This document shows positions 1 through 12,750 of a stretch of 64,000 nucleotides of DNA, in pieces. The position numbers and the translations under genes are program-made. Below the pieces are notes generated by a model. That model was not told the origin of the DNA. It made no database searches and saw only the letters and a program-made list of their open reading frames with translations. Location of the stretch: contig JAQJZZ010000002.1 of assembly GCA_030077755.1 (NCBI GenBank), positions 310,001-374,000 on the forward strand. Direction: 5' to 3'. The stretch is from Filosporella fistucella. Lineage: Eukaryota > Ascomycota > Leotiomycetes > Helotiales. Every line of letters begins with the position of its first letter. Position 1 is the first letter of the stretch.

Positions 1-1178
1 ACTGTAAACTCGCTGAACATGGCGAAGAGATGGAATGGGAAGATAGGTTTCTTCGGAATGGTGAAATCGTACACGAAGCAGCCCGCAAAGACAAGTGCTC
101 CGATGGTAACAGTAGCGCCGACAAGGGGCTTACTGTACGTTGAGTTTCCAAGGTATGTAAGTCCGACAAGCATGAGCGTAAGGCCGATAGTAAAGAGAGC
201 CAGACCGATGAAATCAAGTTCCTTGAACTCTTCCCAGCGGGATTTATCATAATCGTTTTGCGGATGCGAAGGCGGGAAATAGAAGATTAATGTCCCGACG
301 ATGCAGACAACAGAGTACATAATGCCGATGTAGTAACACCATCTCCAGGAAGCGTGGAGGAAGAGCTCGTTGGCAAGGAGGACACCCATGCATGCCCAAG
401 GAACATTGATGCAGAATTCTGTCCAGCCGAGACCGATACCTCTGGTTTTTGTTAGTGGGAAGCATGTGTGGCAGAGGGGAAAAGGGAGAGGTACCGATAT
501 TTGTTTGGGAGAAGTTCCGTAATACCAGGGTAGGAAACGAAAATTACACCTGCGCCAAAACCGATGATTGTTGATCCCGCAGCGACAGTAACAGTCTTTT
601 GAGCCGTTGCTCCAACGATCTATACAGAATTATCAGCTTGCTCTCTTTTTCTTGGATCTCGTTCTCTGCTCCCAGCTTTCGAGAGGGGGAAACATACAGC
701 ACCAATCAACACAATAATCTGTCCAGAGATCAAAACATATCTTCGCCCGAAAATATCACTAAAACCACCTGCAATGGAGAAAGATACAGCGGATGCAACG
801 CTCCATCCACCTGGAATCCAGACCATATTTTCCGTGTCTCCGAGTGTCTGACCGATTTGTGCCAGAATACCAGTTGGAAGGATCAAACCGCAGGAAATAG
901 CGGCTACGTAGGACATGCCCATGAACTGTTTTTTTGTTAACCCCCATAATCATAGAACAAGTATACCAAATTTGATATAAAAGTTAAGAAGGGAAAAAAA
1001 AAAGGGAACATACAAACACAGCCGCAATAGTAGAAGCAGACACCTTTTCCGCCGGATCATCCATCACAGTCGTCGGTACATGATTATTCTTCTCTTTCTC
1101 CACCACCTGTGTCGTCTTACTCTCCACATGCTTCTCAGCAATCTTATCCGATCCCTCGTTCGAAGCTGAATCCGTCAT
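1..1178 (-). CDS. TRI12-type MFS exporter, 5' part (truncated by window edge)
   Basis: This is the amino-terminal half of a major facilitator transporter of the fungal trichothecene efflux pump (TRI12) type, a plasma-membrane proton antiporter class that exports toxic compounds. Read on the minus strand, exons are about 1011-1178, 698-925, 523-619 and 1 to about 452, joined in frame by GTATGT or GTACCT donors. The start at 1178 opens a hydrophilic, acidic N-terminus. The spliced product shows the family's motif GRRYVLISGQ after TM2, a long glycine-rich run around IVGATAQK, the PGITELLPNKYRG motif, and WTEFCINVPWACMG followed by WRWCYYIGI. A loop rich in Asp/Lys precedes a further TM pair. The last TMs lie outside the window. 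The substrate cannot be read from the sequence. Confidence 0.87.
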
Positions 1179-3664
1179 TTTGCTCTCCCTCTATCTTTTG
1201 TCCTGATAAAAACAGTGGGGCGAACTATCACACTCTCGGGTGTTTAATGAAATCGTCGTGATCCTTCCTTTCCCAATCAGAGGAAATGACTCTCAATTGA
1301 GTACACAAATATGAATAAAAGATCCACACCACAATACCGAATCGATTAATGAACAAAAGTACATAAGGTACCACAAAACCTCACATAACAAGTCCAGACC
1401 CAAAAACCAACGGGTTCCCTCCCTTATAGAAGGCCCCACATCCCCTTCCCCATAGATAGGTACCCTGGAAGAATAAGAATACCCTAGAAAAATAATTAAC
1501 CGACCCCATTTCCCCATTGGAACCAACAACTGCTACCCTGTAACGCCCCAAATTGGCAGGGAAGCACAACCAACCCTCTTAGCCAAAACAACGCCGCAGA
1601 GTATGATTCTTACTAGGTAATTTACATTTTGGTGTCTTGGGTGTGAACCCCGCTTACTTTCTACGTAGTATAGTGATGGGAATAATATATATTGAGATTG
1701 AGAGTGCTGTGATTATTTCCTCGGATGGGGAACCAACGGATGTGGCTATAATCGCATAATAATTATCTATCTATATTCGTAATTCGATTCCTTTCCAGAT
1801 TTTCATTGTTTTCTTTTCTTCGATGTGTCTCAACCTAGTCTGGTCTACGAACTATATCCATCTACCTGATGACAGAAAGGAGGAAACTACGGAAAGTATC
1901 TCACGAATGGAACCAAACGGGATTTAGCCACAAAAGCTTATTCTTCCTTCCCACTTCCACACCTCTCTCTCCACCAAACCCACGCATCCATCTTCCATAG
2001 CGCCGGCCCCGCAACCGTTGCCGTGCTTTCGAGGAACACATGGTTTATGCACTTGGTTCTACTTTGTATTCGGTTTTCTTCAACAGGCTTTTTGGGGAGT
2101 GGTCGTGGGATGTGGGACGGTTCTAGCACTGTGTCAGAGGAAGTATATTTTCCTATCTGCAAGATTCTGTCTTACGAAGTAGCCAATTACCATGTTTGCC
2201 GTTTCGCGGATCTTTGATGAAAAGTTTATGAATGATGGTGAGATTGTCGATGGGTAAGTTTTTGGTTTTATCATGATAGGTGGTAGAAGGCTTGAGGTTG
2301 TGAGGACAAGGAAATCAATCTCACGAAACAAATCCTCGACTCGGTTAGAATACCCTTTTGCATACCGACGCGAGGTTACGGCGTATATGACAGATTACTG
2401 ATTTGCCGGTATGCAGACGGCTGTTGGCTTGGCTTCTGCATTGCAGTGATTACACCGGGGTGACTTACCGCACGCGATATGCAGACAAGGGAAAGAAAGT
2501 GTGCCCAGTACATAGGTACATTGCATACAGTAGCAGTACATGAATATCTATGCGATAACCGAATCGATACGTGCTCTACATATATTGTCAATACTGGACT
2601 GCATATTGACATGTGTTCTCCTTGGAAGCTTGGTTCCGAGGTACCTTTGAGAGTGAGTCAGGGTGATAAGAGAATTTTGCCTCTCGGATGGATGAACGTT
2701 CGGATATAGATGGAGTAGAGTAGGTAGCTAGGTGAGATCTTACTTGGATGATTAGAGGGCGAGGTATTCTCATTCCCAGAACTCTTGCTTGTCTGTGGTA
2801 TCTTTCATCGCTTGCGAATATGATATATCCATTCAAGACGGAAGAGAAGTGGAAATTATCAAGCTGATTCATGGTCTTACCTCCCATTTCTCAACTCACG
2901 AATCTGTTCATGAGACCATCTCGTTTACGATCTGGATCGGAGACAAGTGCCAAAAAGTGACATTTCTCCGAGGTACCGAGTTCTCGGGACTTCGGGACTG
3001 GATGACTTCCTAGTGGTGCACTTGGATACTGTTCTTTGACTCTTTCCGGCGGTTGTCTCAGGATTGGAGATGTGGGAAGAATGGGAGAGCTTTTCTCCGG
3101 TGTCACATGACTTTAAAATATACTAGTTGATTGAGTTTGTCTCATCTCTCATTGTTTCCATTTCAAATGTGGGCTATGAACTTTTTATGTTAGCCTCATC
3201 TCGATTGATTGCCTTGGAGGTGTCTTTTGATGAGAAGTTAGGACACCAACTGGTTTGACTCAGCTCTGCTCCCAGTAAGGTGTGTTCTGAATTCTCTACT
3301 TCGCATCTAGGGATTCGCGATACTCGTATCCTCAATTCTCTATATAATAATCTTCTATTTCAGCGAGTATTTCACCAAGTAGTTTCCTTCCTCAGCTTCC
3401 AACGTAGTCAAGCGACGTTGAAAAAGGAGGCTTCTCCATAAAATCTCGTGACCGTCAGCAACCTACATTCACTAGAGCTGCCGATGTCCACTTGCAGGCT
3501 TCCCAGCTGGAGATCTCTGTCTTCCTCCCACTTTTACAATTGCCCTAGCAAATCCACTTTCAAGATTCTAGCACAGTGGATCTGTTCCAAGAAATATATA
3601 ATGATCACGATGGCGCCACTTTTGGGCTTCTGGTCGTGTTGTAGCTTGTTTGAATTTCCTCAGT
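1179..3664. other. Intergenic spacer, 2.5 kb, divergent promoters
   Basis: This gap separates two divergently transcribed transporters and should carry both promoters. Short open frames occur on both strands, but none shows splice-compatible extension or a recognisable motif. I see no repeat, RNA gene or transposon remnant. Confidence 0.5.
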
Positions 3665-5311
3665 ATGGAGAAATCCGGTGTGCAGCTACACTCCGGGGTG
3701 ACTGGGAACGGAATCTATACAATGCAAGCAACACACAAGGATAAGAGTGAGAGTTTTCCAGAACAGACTGATACAGATCTCGAGAATGGCAGCCCGAGGG
3801 ATCAAGACTCACGTATCCTATCCAACGACCCAAATATCGTTGATTGGAATGGCTCAGATGATCCAGAAATGGCTATAAACTGGCCTGCAAAATGGAAATG
3901 GATCAATATAATGCTTCTAGCAACACTCACACTTCTCACGTACGTTTTCAAACCCGATGTCATGATTTTCAGTTGACATTTTCAGTCCCTTCGCCTCATC
4001 CATGTTCGCTCCAAGCGTGGGGGTAGTAATGGCAGAATTCCATTCTACAAACGTAGATCTCGCATCTTTCGTCGTATCAATATATCTTCTAGGCTACGCG
4101 TTTGGACCTCTTGCTCTTGCGCCGCTTAGTGAAATGTATGGGAGGTTGCCACTTTATCGCAGCAGCACAGTTCTCTTCATCGCATTTAATGTGGCATGCG
4201 CCAAATCGACGAATCTTACCATGTTGATTATCTTTCGGTTTTTGACTGGGTTGGTGGGATCTTGTCCTCTCACACTTGGACCGGGGAGTATCGCGGATTG
4301 TTTTAGGCAGGAAGAGAGAGGGAAGATGATTGCTATTTGGTCATTTCCGATTTTGATTGGGCCGACGATTGGCCCTATTGCTGGGGGATATCTGACTGAG
4401 TCTTTGGGATGGAGATGGGACTTCTGGTTCTTGATCATTGTCGTATGTATGGATCATTCCTACGAAATTTTAAACTAACATATTAGACCGGCGCTGTATT
4501 CCTCCTCATCCTCATTTTCCAAAAAGAGACGTACCCACCCGTTATTCTCGAGCTTAAGACACGAAAACTTCGCAAATCAACTGGAAACCCAGCCCTCCAA
4601 TCGGCACTCAAATCCACCAAATCACCCAAAGACCTCTTCCTAACTTCCATCATTCGCCCAATGAAACTCCTCTTTTGCTCGCTAATAGTCTTCAGCCTCT
4701 CGCTCATCACAGCCATCGTCTACGGAACTCTCTACCTCCTCTTCACGACCATGACAGAAGTATTCGAAGACCAATACGGTATCAGTACCAGTAACGTAGG
4801 ACTGACCTATCTCGGATTAGGACTCGGCCAAGTAATCGGTCTTGCATTTTTCGGCGCAATGTCTGATAGCACGATGAAGAAAATGGCCAAAGGAGGAGAG
4901 CTGAAACCAGAATATAGACTCCCACCTCTTCTACTAGGTGTCTTTCTCCAAGGTTGCGGATTACTCTGGTACGGATGGACAGTATACTACAAAGTCCACT
5001 GGATCGTCCCACTCATCGGGATGGTAGTTCTCGGAGCGGGAGTTATCATCTCTTTCATGCCTGTTGCTGCATATATGGTTGATGCGTTTACAGAGTATGC
5101 GGCTAGTGCTACGGCTGCTAGTACTGTGTTGAGAAGTTTAGGAGGGGGGTTGCTGCCACTTTGTGGGAAGAGAATGTATGATTCTCTTGGTCTGGGGTGG
5201 GGGAATTTCTTGCTTGCGGCGATAATGTTTGCTTGTGTGCCGCTTGTGTGGGCATTGATTAGGTATGGAGAAAGAATTAGGAAGTATCCTAGATTTCAGG
5301 TTAAGTTGTAA
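3665..5311 (+). CDS. MFS transporter, DHA1 drug:H+ antiporter family
   Basis: Predicted 518-aa polytopic transporter of the DHA1 (Tpo1/Flu1-like multidrug) family, acting at the plasma membrane. Exons are 3665-3939, 3986-4442 and 4487-5311, with GTACGT and GTATGT donors and phases that join without a stop. A hydrophilic N-terminus of about 80 residues includes DPEMAINWPAKWKW just before TM1, which is typical of the family. Further signatures are PLSEMYGRLP (motif A between TM2 and TM3), RFLTGLVGSCPLTLGPGSIAD (TM4 region), GPTIGPIAGGYL in TM5, and WRWDFWFLII leading into TM6. The C-terminal half carries YLGLGLGQVIGL and a conserved MVDAFTEYAASATAA segment. The ATG at 3665 is the first in frame. 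Substrate is unknown. Confidence 0.92.
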
Positions 5312-5632
5312 TCCATTGCTCTTCCCTTCGTAGGAAACAAACTCGACACGAATCATCAGGATGCCCATGTCACGTGAAGGTAATCCTCTCCTGGATAACG
5401 AGCTGATCAATCTAGTGTTTATATGACCATAGAGTGATTCCCTCTTCTCCTACTTCGTCTCTTCATCGGATTTTCCTTTCGTACTTGTTTCATTTCATAT
5501 TTATCCAAGATTTATTTAACCCAATCAAGTGATAAAATCTCAATTCCCTTCTCAAAACTACAAATCTCAAATCAAACGAGTGTTTTCAACCCAATCTCAA
5601 AACCCCCTCACTACGTTACATCCACAAACCAC
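5312..5632. other. Convergent 3' spacer
   Basis: Short tail-to-tail gap between the DHA1 transporter and the oxidoreductase. It is AT-rich and C-poor on one side and holds no coding signal; it presumably contains both 3' UTRs and polyadenylation sites. Confidence 0.5.
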
Positions 5633-7112
5633 CTACTCCCTCAAAATCTCAATAACAACCTTCTTAGCACTAACTCCCTTCCTCAACAAATCCACACCCT
5701 CTTGCACCTTCTCCAATCCCCCCTCAATAACAAATGGATCAGGTTTGGCTAGGAATTCTCCCCTTGCAAGCGCTTCGGGGAGATACTTCCTCCATATCGC
5801 ATCGCCGAGATCGAGATCTGTGAACCCGGGTGCTAGACCCATTACTTTTACTTGTTATTAGCTATCGTTCCCCTTACATTGGAATTGGGCTTTTTTTCAG
5901 GTGAAAGATGTGTCATAAAGTTCATGAGGGTAACCAAAAAAGGGGAGAAGAAAGACGTACTAAGCTCCACCTTCACACCCTCAACCACATCCTGAATAGG
6001 CCACAAAACAGTTGGTACCGTTCCACCCCCAATCTTGCTCTGAATCTCCACACATGCTCTCTGTGCTTCATCAGTACCTATGCAATCGAGCACCAGATCT
6101 CCTTCTTTCATTATAGCTAGGATATCGGAAATGAGTGTTGGAGAAGAGTAATCGAATGCTTGAGAGGCGCCGAGAGATTGGACGTAGGTGAAATTGTGGG
6201 GAGAACAGGTTGTTAGGGGCGTGTAGTTGGAGGCTTTTGCTAGTCTTGTCGCATAGCATTAGTCGGAATGCCTTTTCTTACATATAGTGTCCATGAATTG
6301 TAAAGGGAGAGAAGCAGAAAGATGGGGAAACATACTGAATAGCACAACTACCAACACTAGAACTTCCACCCCAAATCAAAATTCTCTTCCCCTCTCCTTC
6401 CTTCCCCCCTTCCCCCTTCAACATCGGTAACCCCATCCCCAGATTTTTATACAATCCCGTCACAGCCGTATCTAAGCCCAATGGCAGGACAACCGCATTC
6501 TTCAACGGCATATCGTCTGGAACAGGCGAGACTAGGATCTCTCGCACAGTGGTATAGGTTTGGAAAGCCGCGTTTGTGGCTTTTTGGGTGAGGAGACTAT
6601 CGCAATGGGCGATTACGCGTTGGTTTAGATGTAGACGGGGAACTGGGGAAGAGGTGATTGAGGAGGGGAGGTGGATTATTGTTCCTGCTACTGTCGGTGG
6701 GGAGGGGGTGTTAGTATTCGGGTGATTGGGGTTGGGATTTAGTGGAGATGATAGGGAGGAGAAAGGATGATGTTATATAAAGGAGAACGTACCATCAACG
6801 CCAAAAATAAACGGATATGGCATCTTGATATAAGGAGTATCTTGCATCTATCACTCCACGCATCAGCGATATTTCCCACCCAATTTCCGCTTCTTTCCCC
6901 CGGCCTATTTAGTCTCAGCAAAGGATGAAGAAATTCACCTTCCAATCCGTAGGATTGACAGCTGCATAATGCACTTTTATCACCACCTCATCTTCTCCTG
7001 GAGTTGGGACAGGTCCATCCTTCACTTCGAATTTCGATGCCTTTTCGAAGGGGATGAAGGCTGCTTTGTTGTTGGCTAAATTTTTGAGAATAGACTCTGT
7101 GGAGGCAGACAT
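5633..7112 (-). CDS. ToxD-like medium-chain dehydrogenase/reductase (quinone/enoyl reductase type)
   Basis: Predicted 359-aa NAD(P)H-dependent oxidoreductase of the medium-chain superfamily, resembling the ToxD/trans-enoyl-reductase branch. Exons on the minus strand are 6939-7112, 6793-6847, 6336-6690, 5961-6244 and 5633-5844. Only this set of donors and acceptors keeps the frame. The GroES-like N-terminus contains PTPGEDEVVIKVHYAAVNPTDWK and FIFGVDVAGTI. The Rossmann part carries GGSSSVGSCAIQ at about residues 184-195. The catalytic zinc cysteine of alcohol dehydrogenases is not seen at its usual place, so a zinc-independent reductase is likelier. The C-terminus has the common GLEKVQEGVDLLRKGVSAKKVVIEI ending in shortened form. 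It lies head to head with the transcription factor at 8020, so joint regulation is plausible. ToxD membership does not imply a known substrate. Confidence 0.88.
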
Positions 7113-8019
7113 ATTGAGAGTTCTTTTGAGGGGGTAAAGGGATTTTGGAAATCGTGATGAAGCGTTGCTGGTGGGATGAAATGTACTTTGTGATAATAAG
7201 AAGGAGATGTAGAGTTGTATGTTTTGAGGGAAGATGAATGATATATATACTTAATTGTTCTTCTACCGAAGTATCTTCTCAGTCTTCAAAATACTAAAAC
7301 ATCCTTGTAGAGTATCTGATTCATAATCACGATTCCCAAACATGTAACACATCATGGAATACCGTGGTGCATTGCAATGAAATCCCGGGTTTTATATGTC
7401 CTAGGTTCGTGACTTTTATATTTTACGAGTTGTCCAATAGGAATTCAATGGTTTTCTGGAGTAGAGTATGTTGTGTGATGAGGACATATGTCAGCAAAGA
7501 TGAGGTTGGGTGGGTAAGTCCGAAGGATTGAGTCAGGTGCTTGATTTTTCTTTATCGAGATTTACTGGGACTTCGTAGTCTATTGAATACTGGGTTGCAA
7601 TTTCACTCCTCTAATTCATAAATTCATTTTAGCACTTCAGTGTTTTGATCCTGCGTTGAGTACGTTGACAGAGTGTGACGAGAAGGTGTAATCACGTGAT
7701 TATCCATGCTCTGAAAGGCTGAGTAGCTGCGGTGGAGATCACCATACAAAGAGTCCAAATCCATCTGAACATGATTAACTACAGCCTATTTGCAGAATTC
7801 AATATCCCAATACCTCACTACATCTGAAATCATAATTTGTCAGCGAAAGTCAATCGCCCCTATTTCGTCTAAGCGAGAGGCAAGTAACCACGGATTTCCG
7901 TCGTCGCTTTACATCATCTGCTTACGAAGACATGGACACGTCAAAATCGCGCCCGCAACGACCAAATTAATCCGGTTGACTTCACGTCCGTGACTGGGTA
8001 TCTGAACAGAGTGTGTAAA
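7113..8019. promoter_or_regulatory. Shared divergent promoter of oxidoreductase and transcription factor
   Basis: The 0.9-kb gap lies between two start codons pointing outward, so it must hold both promoters. A palindromic ATCACGTGAT (E-box-like) is present near 7692-7701. No coding signal is visible. Confidence 0.5.
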
Positions 8020-9866
8020 ATGGTCGATACATCGCAATCGGGATCGCCAAAACAGTGCGGGCTTTGTGGGAAGTGCTGTGAGAGCAGTGAGTTGAATCGG
8101 GTCAATTTTGGCTACATCTAAGCACAATATGATTGACTTGATGACGTACAAAACTCGGTCTGATTGCTCAAAATAGGAAAACAATATCTAAGACACAGCT
8201 CTTATTGCCGAAAAGCCAGGACCCGCGTCACGTCTCGGAAGAAGTCTTGTCTGGCATGCACAAAATCAAAAACGCGTTGCGATTTAACCTTCCCAAAGTG
8301 TTCAAGGTGTGAATCTAAAAATCTGCCATGTGGCTATGAATGGTCACCGAAAGGCGTCAATCTGGGGCCAAATGCGGCTGCACATACCCCTCACTTGGAC
8401 TCAAGAACCGCCGTTGACATCGTCGAACCAATGTCCACCGAGCTGATTTCGAGACGGTCCGGGGACATCAGTCTAGATAGAACGCAGAAATCAACCCGAA
8501 TCGAGCATTCAACTCCAACTTCTAACTTTCAAAGCAATAGAAGGTGGAGTGGCGGGCTCATCGATACCATTTCGGAGTTGCCCTCCATCACAGACACTAA
8601 CGAGCCATACCAATTTGATACATACGCTCAAAGTTGGAATGTCCACTTTGATGCATTTGACATTGAATCGATTCAATCATTTCCTCAAGTACTGTCTCAG
8701 GAAGACATCTACACAACACCCCTATACAGCAGCCAGCTCCCTACCATGGCATCGAGTACCGGGTTTATCAGTGTTCTGGAACTCGATCAGGTCATTCCAA
8801 AGGCTGCGAAAGCTTTCATGATCCGTAAGGTTGACAAGAAGCAAAATTCTATGAATAGAAGCTTCGTACTATGCGTTCTACGCACTTATGCAGGCATGAT
8901 GCTTCCTGGTCGAGACTTACCACCATTCATTCATCCTTTTTATGCTTGCAACAAACCATGGGGAGCCGTACCTGGACAGAACGCAAAACAAAGCTCCCTT
9001 GAGAACTGTACTGCGATCGTTCAGATGTACTCAGTGAAAAATAGCAACAATACAATCTTTATATGGAGAGCAATCAGAATGGAACAAGAAAGGATTCTGG
9101 CTGAGGTGAGGCATCATCACTGGCTGTTGCACTTTATTGTTGAAGCAGGAGCATGATATACTGACATAACAGTACCCGAGCTATACTGAGAGGGAATGTG
9201 TCGGAGCGCTTCAAGCCATAACCATTTACCTACTTCTTCGAATCTCGGAGGCAAACGAAGAGGCAACCAACTTTGACATGCCATTGATTTGGACAATGTT
9301 GGTATGTGTTGGATCGTCGTTCCACCACTCTTTGCTTGTTGCTCATCGCTTGCTGACCGGGTTGGGGAATAGAAAGTCGCTGTTAAACTGAATGGTGCAA
9401 TTATGAAAAATGATAGTCCTTTCGATCATGATATGCCAACATGGGAAAACTGGATCTTGGCCGAATCGCTTCGTCGGTAAGCTATCGAAATCAACCCGCT
9501 CTGATCCCGTCTACGATATTAATACTCTGCAGAACAATCATAGTCCAAATTCTGATCGACCTCCTCTTTCACGTTTCAACGGTCCTACCATTTCACATGT
9601 GCGATGGCAGTAATCTGTCAAGTCTCGCCTTACCAAGTGGCCGAAAACTTTGGAATGCTACAACGAGAAATGAGTGGGAATCCCACTACATAGCAGAACA
9701 AGCTCGAAACGCTGGCAAGAAGCCACTAACATATCGAGATCTCATGAACTTTCATCTCAGACCAGAAGGCACATTTGATCACTGGTTAGAGCAGGTGGAT
9801 GACTTTGGTACGCTGGTTATGGCGGCAAGTTCTATTCAGCATTGGAGCGATGCTTCACGTGTCTAG
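8020..9866 (+). CDS. Fungal transcription factor, C2HC-like finger plus Zn(II)2Cys6
   Basis: Predicted 520-aa nuclear regulator. Exons are 8020-8086, 8177-9105, 9173-9301, 9373-9476 and 9533-9866. The first exon is chosen because it supplies an ATG and completes a finger across the splice: C13-x2-C16-x12-H29-x3-C33. This is followed by a full binuclear zinc cluster C47-x2-C50-x6-C57-x6-C64-x2-C67-x6-C74 with the basic stretch TKSKTR. The tandem finger/cluster arrangement is a known fungal subclass. The remainder is a divergent regulatory region with motifs such as LQAITIYLLLRISEAN, RTIIVQILIDLLFHV and DDFGTLVMAAS near the end. It is transcribed away from the oxidoreductase and could regulate it and the adjacent transporters; that link is inference from position only. 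Confidence 0.87.
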
Positions 9867-10141
9867 ATTATTGGCATGTCGACCGCCACTTTCAAGTCTT
9901 CTGCTGACCTGAATGGAAGTAAAGAAGGCTCGCAATGTCTTAATTTTCTTTGTCATATCTATGGGAGCGGTAAACATGTTCATCAATATTATTGTCGCAG
10001 GCAGGCCTTTGTCTTCGCCAGGCAAAACGCCTCGATGCTCTTCTTAGGACAAAGAGCTTCTGATCATCCACTATATGTCTCCAAAACATATTCTACAGCC
10101 CATTAAAGATATATTGATTTTTAGCTTAAGCTCTTTTCACG

Positions 10142-12245
10142 ATAGACCACGACGACTTGCCCGACTATGGTGTTGATGGTCCAGATCTTCAGGATGTCGA
10201 TGATGTTCCTCAATCTCCAGTCGCCGCTGCAGCCACTCTAGAGAGAGATATCGTTACTTTTGATGATGAGAACGCACGCGCCGCCAGGATTATTGCTGTC
10301 ACAGGTAAAGGAGTAGATCACTGGCGATTTTGGAGGAAGCACAATGATCCGGACGGGTATGATAAAAACGCAGTTAGCGATCGAGAGATTAGACTGAGTG
10401 TCATCTTTCGTCGTCGATATTCAGATAGCTGACTAGGCAGGAACAATATAGCTTGCATCGTTGCGTCCTAGATCCACCAAATCCTGATCCACCTGCACCT
10501 GTATATACCGCTCCTCCAGGAGGTAGAAATTGAGCTCCTTACGTTCCACCCCCGAATGCACAAACGAACGCTTTTCTCGCCAGCGACATTAGAGAACTAG
10601 GACCTGATAGGGCATCTTGGAAAGCTATTCGAATCTTGGCATCCGGGGCAGTTGGACATATAGGACTTTTGGAATACGATCCTACCCTTCCTAATCAGCC
10701 CAAGCATCGCCGCATTGCGATCAAACAAGTTCAAAACTTCACTGCAAACAGACTTGATCTGTTTGAAGAGGGTAACATCTTGACAGAACTGGATCAGTCT
10801 CGCTTCTTGCATATTGTACGATTGGTCCGTCCAGTTCAACCTGTCGATCTTGTTGCAGATAATCTAGGTGGGTGGTTTCGTGGTAAGGTGCGCCGACTGA
10901 TACTGGACCACTGTCCCAACGGTGATTTCCAAGAGCTCATTTTTCGAAGACGGAAAGAGTAAGTTTGTTCTGAACCTTAGTTCCATATACTAATCATATT
11001 AGTCAGAGGACTTCCGCTTCTTGAACGATCATTGTGGGAGATATTTAATTGCCTGATAGATGGTATAGCTGTATTGGAAACGGGGGAAGAGTTGCTAGTG
11101 GATGATTTCATGGACACGGCCGTGCTTAACCAACGAAATTGTTTTACTCCAATCATACACTTCGATATAAAACCTGGCAATCAATAGTATGCTACTCTAC
11201 AATTCTTTGAGAACAAGCATACTGACTGTTTAGTCCTGCTCGGAAATCGAGATAGTGCCCACCCTTTTACGCCAGTGGGCAAGGTTCGTGTCATGCTTTG
11301 CTCTCGCTGTGGTGCACTCTGTACATTTGTTTACTCTGCCAGTTAACTGATTTTCGGTATGTCGGCGCATAAAGACGGGACCCCGAATAGTGACGAGGAT
11401 TGGAGTGCAAATGGGTTGCAAAAACAACTTGGCACAGATGGATACTTCCCCCCAGTAAGTGGATTGTTCTTCAGTAAATTGTCGAGTTAACATCGTTTAG
11501 GAGCAGTTTAACGAGTGATAGAATTCCAGAGATTATCGCGAAACCGGAGTAGCAGGACTTTACGGCTTAGCGATGAATGTATGGGGAATAGGTATCATCA
11601 TGGAGTGACTGATTTTGCTCCCATTGAGAGCATGTAAAGAGATGATAGTCGAACCATTCACCCCTGCAACCCTCAATGACGCTCCAGCCAAAGGCATAAA
11701 ATATGGTGCAAACATCCAGGCAGCTCCATACAGCACATCACTTCAAGATATGATACTCGAGTGTTTATATGAGAAACCAGAAAATCGACCAAAGATCGAT
11801 CACCTGAAACTTCGAGTGATGCGGGGAATGAGAGTCTGCGAAGAAACGAATATGGAGAGCGAAGACTTCTCGCACTTCTAAGTACTGGGGCTTAGTGCAG
11901 TTCAACAGGCGGGAGGTGTACAATCAGGTGCTGGGGCTGGTCTCGCTGTAGTTCTGCTAGCTGTAGCTGTTCCGGGACCAGGAAGAGTTGTTGGTGTTCC
12001 TCCACCTGTCGTTGCTGCTCCCACTATTATTCCTGCTCCTGTGATTCTGCCCCTGTTATTCCTGCTGTTGTTCTAGCTCTATAATTGCCGCCCCTGTACC
12101 TCCAGTTGCGGCCCCTGCTCCCGTGATAACACGGCTTCTTCGCTGCACCTATATGAACGCCGATGGGAAACAGTGTAGGAGAGAGAGAAGGCAGGCGTTA
12201 GTTCTAGACCCGAGATTCTCTACTCACCGCCATCGGACGATATAG
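10142..12245 (+). pseudogene. Decayed copy of the kinase-like paralogue family (copy 1)
   Basis: Collinear with the intact paralogues at 12751 and 25689, but broken many times. The N-terminal box VDHWRFWRKHNDPDG (about 10320-10365), the glycine-loop region ILASGAVGHIGLLEY (10630-10675), the IAIKQV lysine strand, the LWEIFNCLIDG helix (11034 onward), HFDIKPGN (about 11160) and GTDGYFPPEQF are all readable. Lesions seen: no start codon; TGA at 10531-10533; a CAATCAAT duplication at 11178-11185 next to a splice donor that shifts phase; one extra C at 11355 inside the DFG codons; TGA TAG at 11516-11521 where paralogues have Arg-Trp; TGA at 11606-11608; and frame changes in a Pro/Ala-rich tail before the Cys box ending at 12245. 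The third Cys of that box is also lost. Several lesions are C:G to T:A changes, but whether RIP caused them is unproven. Confidence 0.85.
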
Positions 12246-12750
12246 CGTTGAAGTTCGGGTAGTCACAATGTACATATGTTCAAGTTCGAAAGTCAGCTGA
12301 TCCATTCTATCTCAAAGCTTGTTACTATTCGAGTTTCTCAGTGTGTGGCAAGTTCTGCTTCATTTTCAGGATACCAGCAGGACAGTCAGTCCTTATATTT
12401 TGCTTTGCTCGTTGTCTCTCCCATTTGTTTTAATCTACTATTAGACCCCTCAATTTTTCTCACAAAATAATTTCAAAAGAATAAAAATAATCCGAGTAAT
12501 AAATAATGCATTGCCAATAGATGAACGCAGCGATACATGTCTTTGTCCAGGGAACCATACATCAGGAAATGTATTGACGGCTTCGGTTGATTCTGAAAGG
12601 CACAAAGAAACCAGGTAGAGGGAAAAGTGAGCTGTGCACTCGGGTAAGAACATGGCAGCTTATACGTTAACTTCTCCCATTGATTCTGATAGACTATTGA
12701 TCTACCTTCCCTTCTCAGCCAAAGTCATTCAATAGACAAAAAGGTGCACA
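12246..12750. other. Spacer between kinase-like copies 1 and 2
   Basis: About 0.5 kb holding the remaining 3' side of the pseudogene and the promoter of the next paralogue. There is no coding signal beyond short random frames. Confidence 0.45.
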
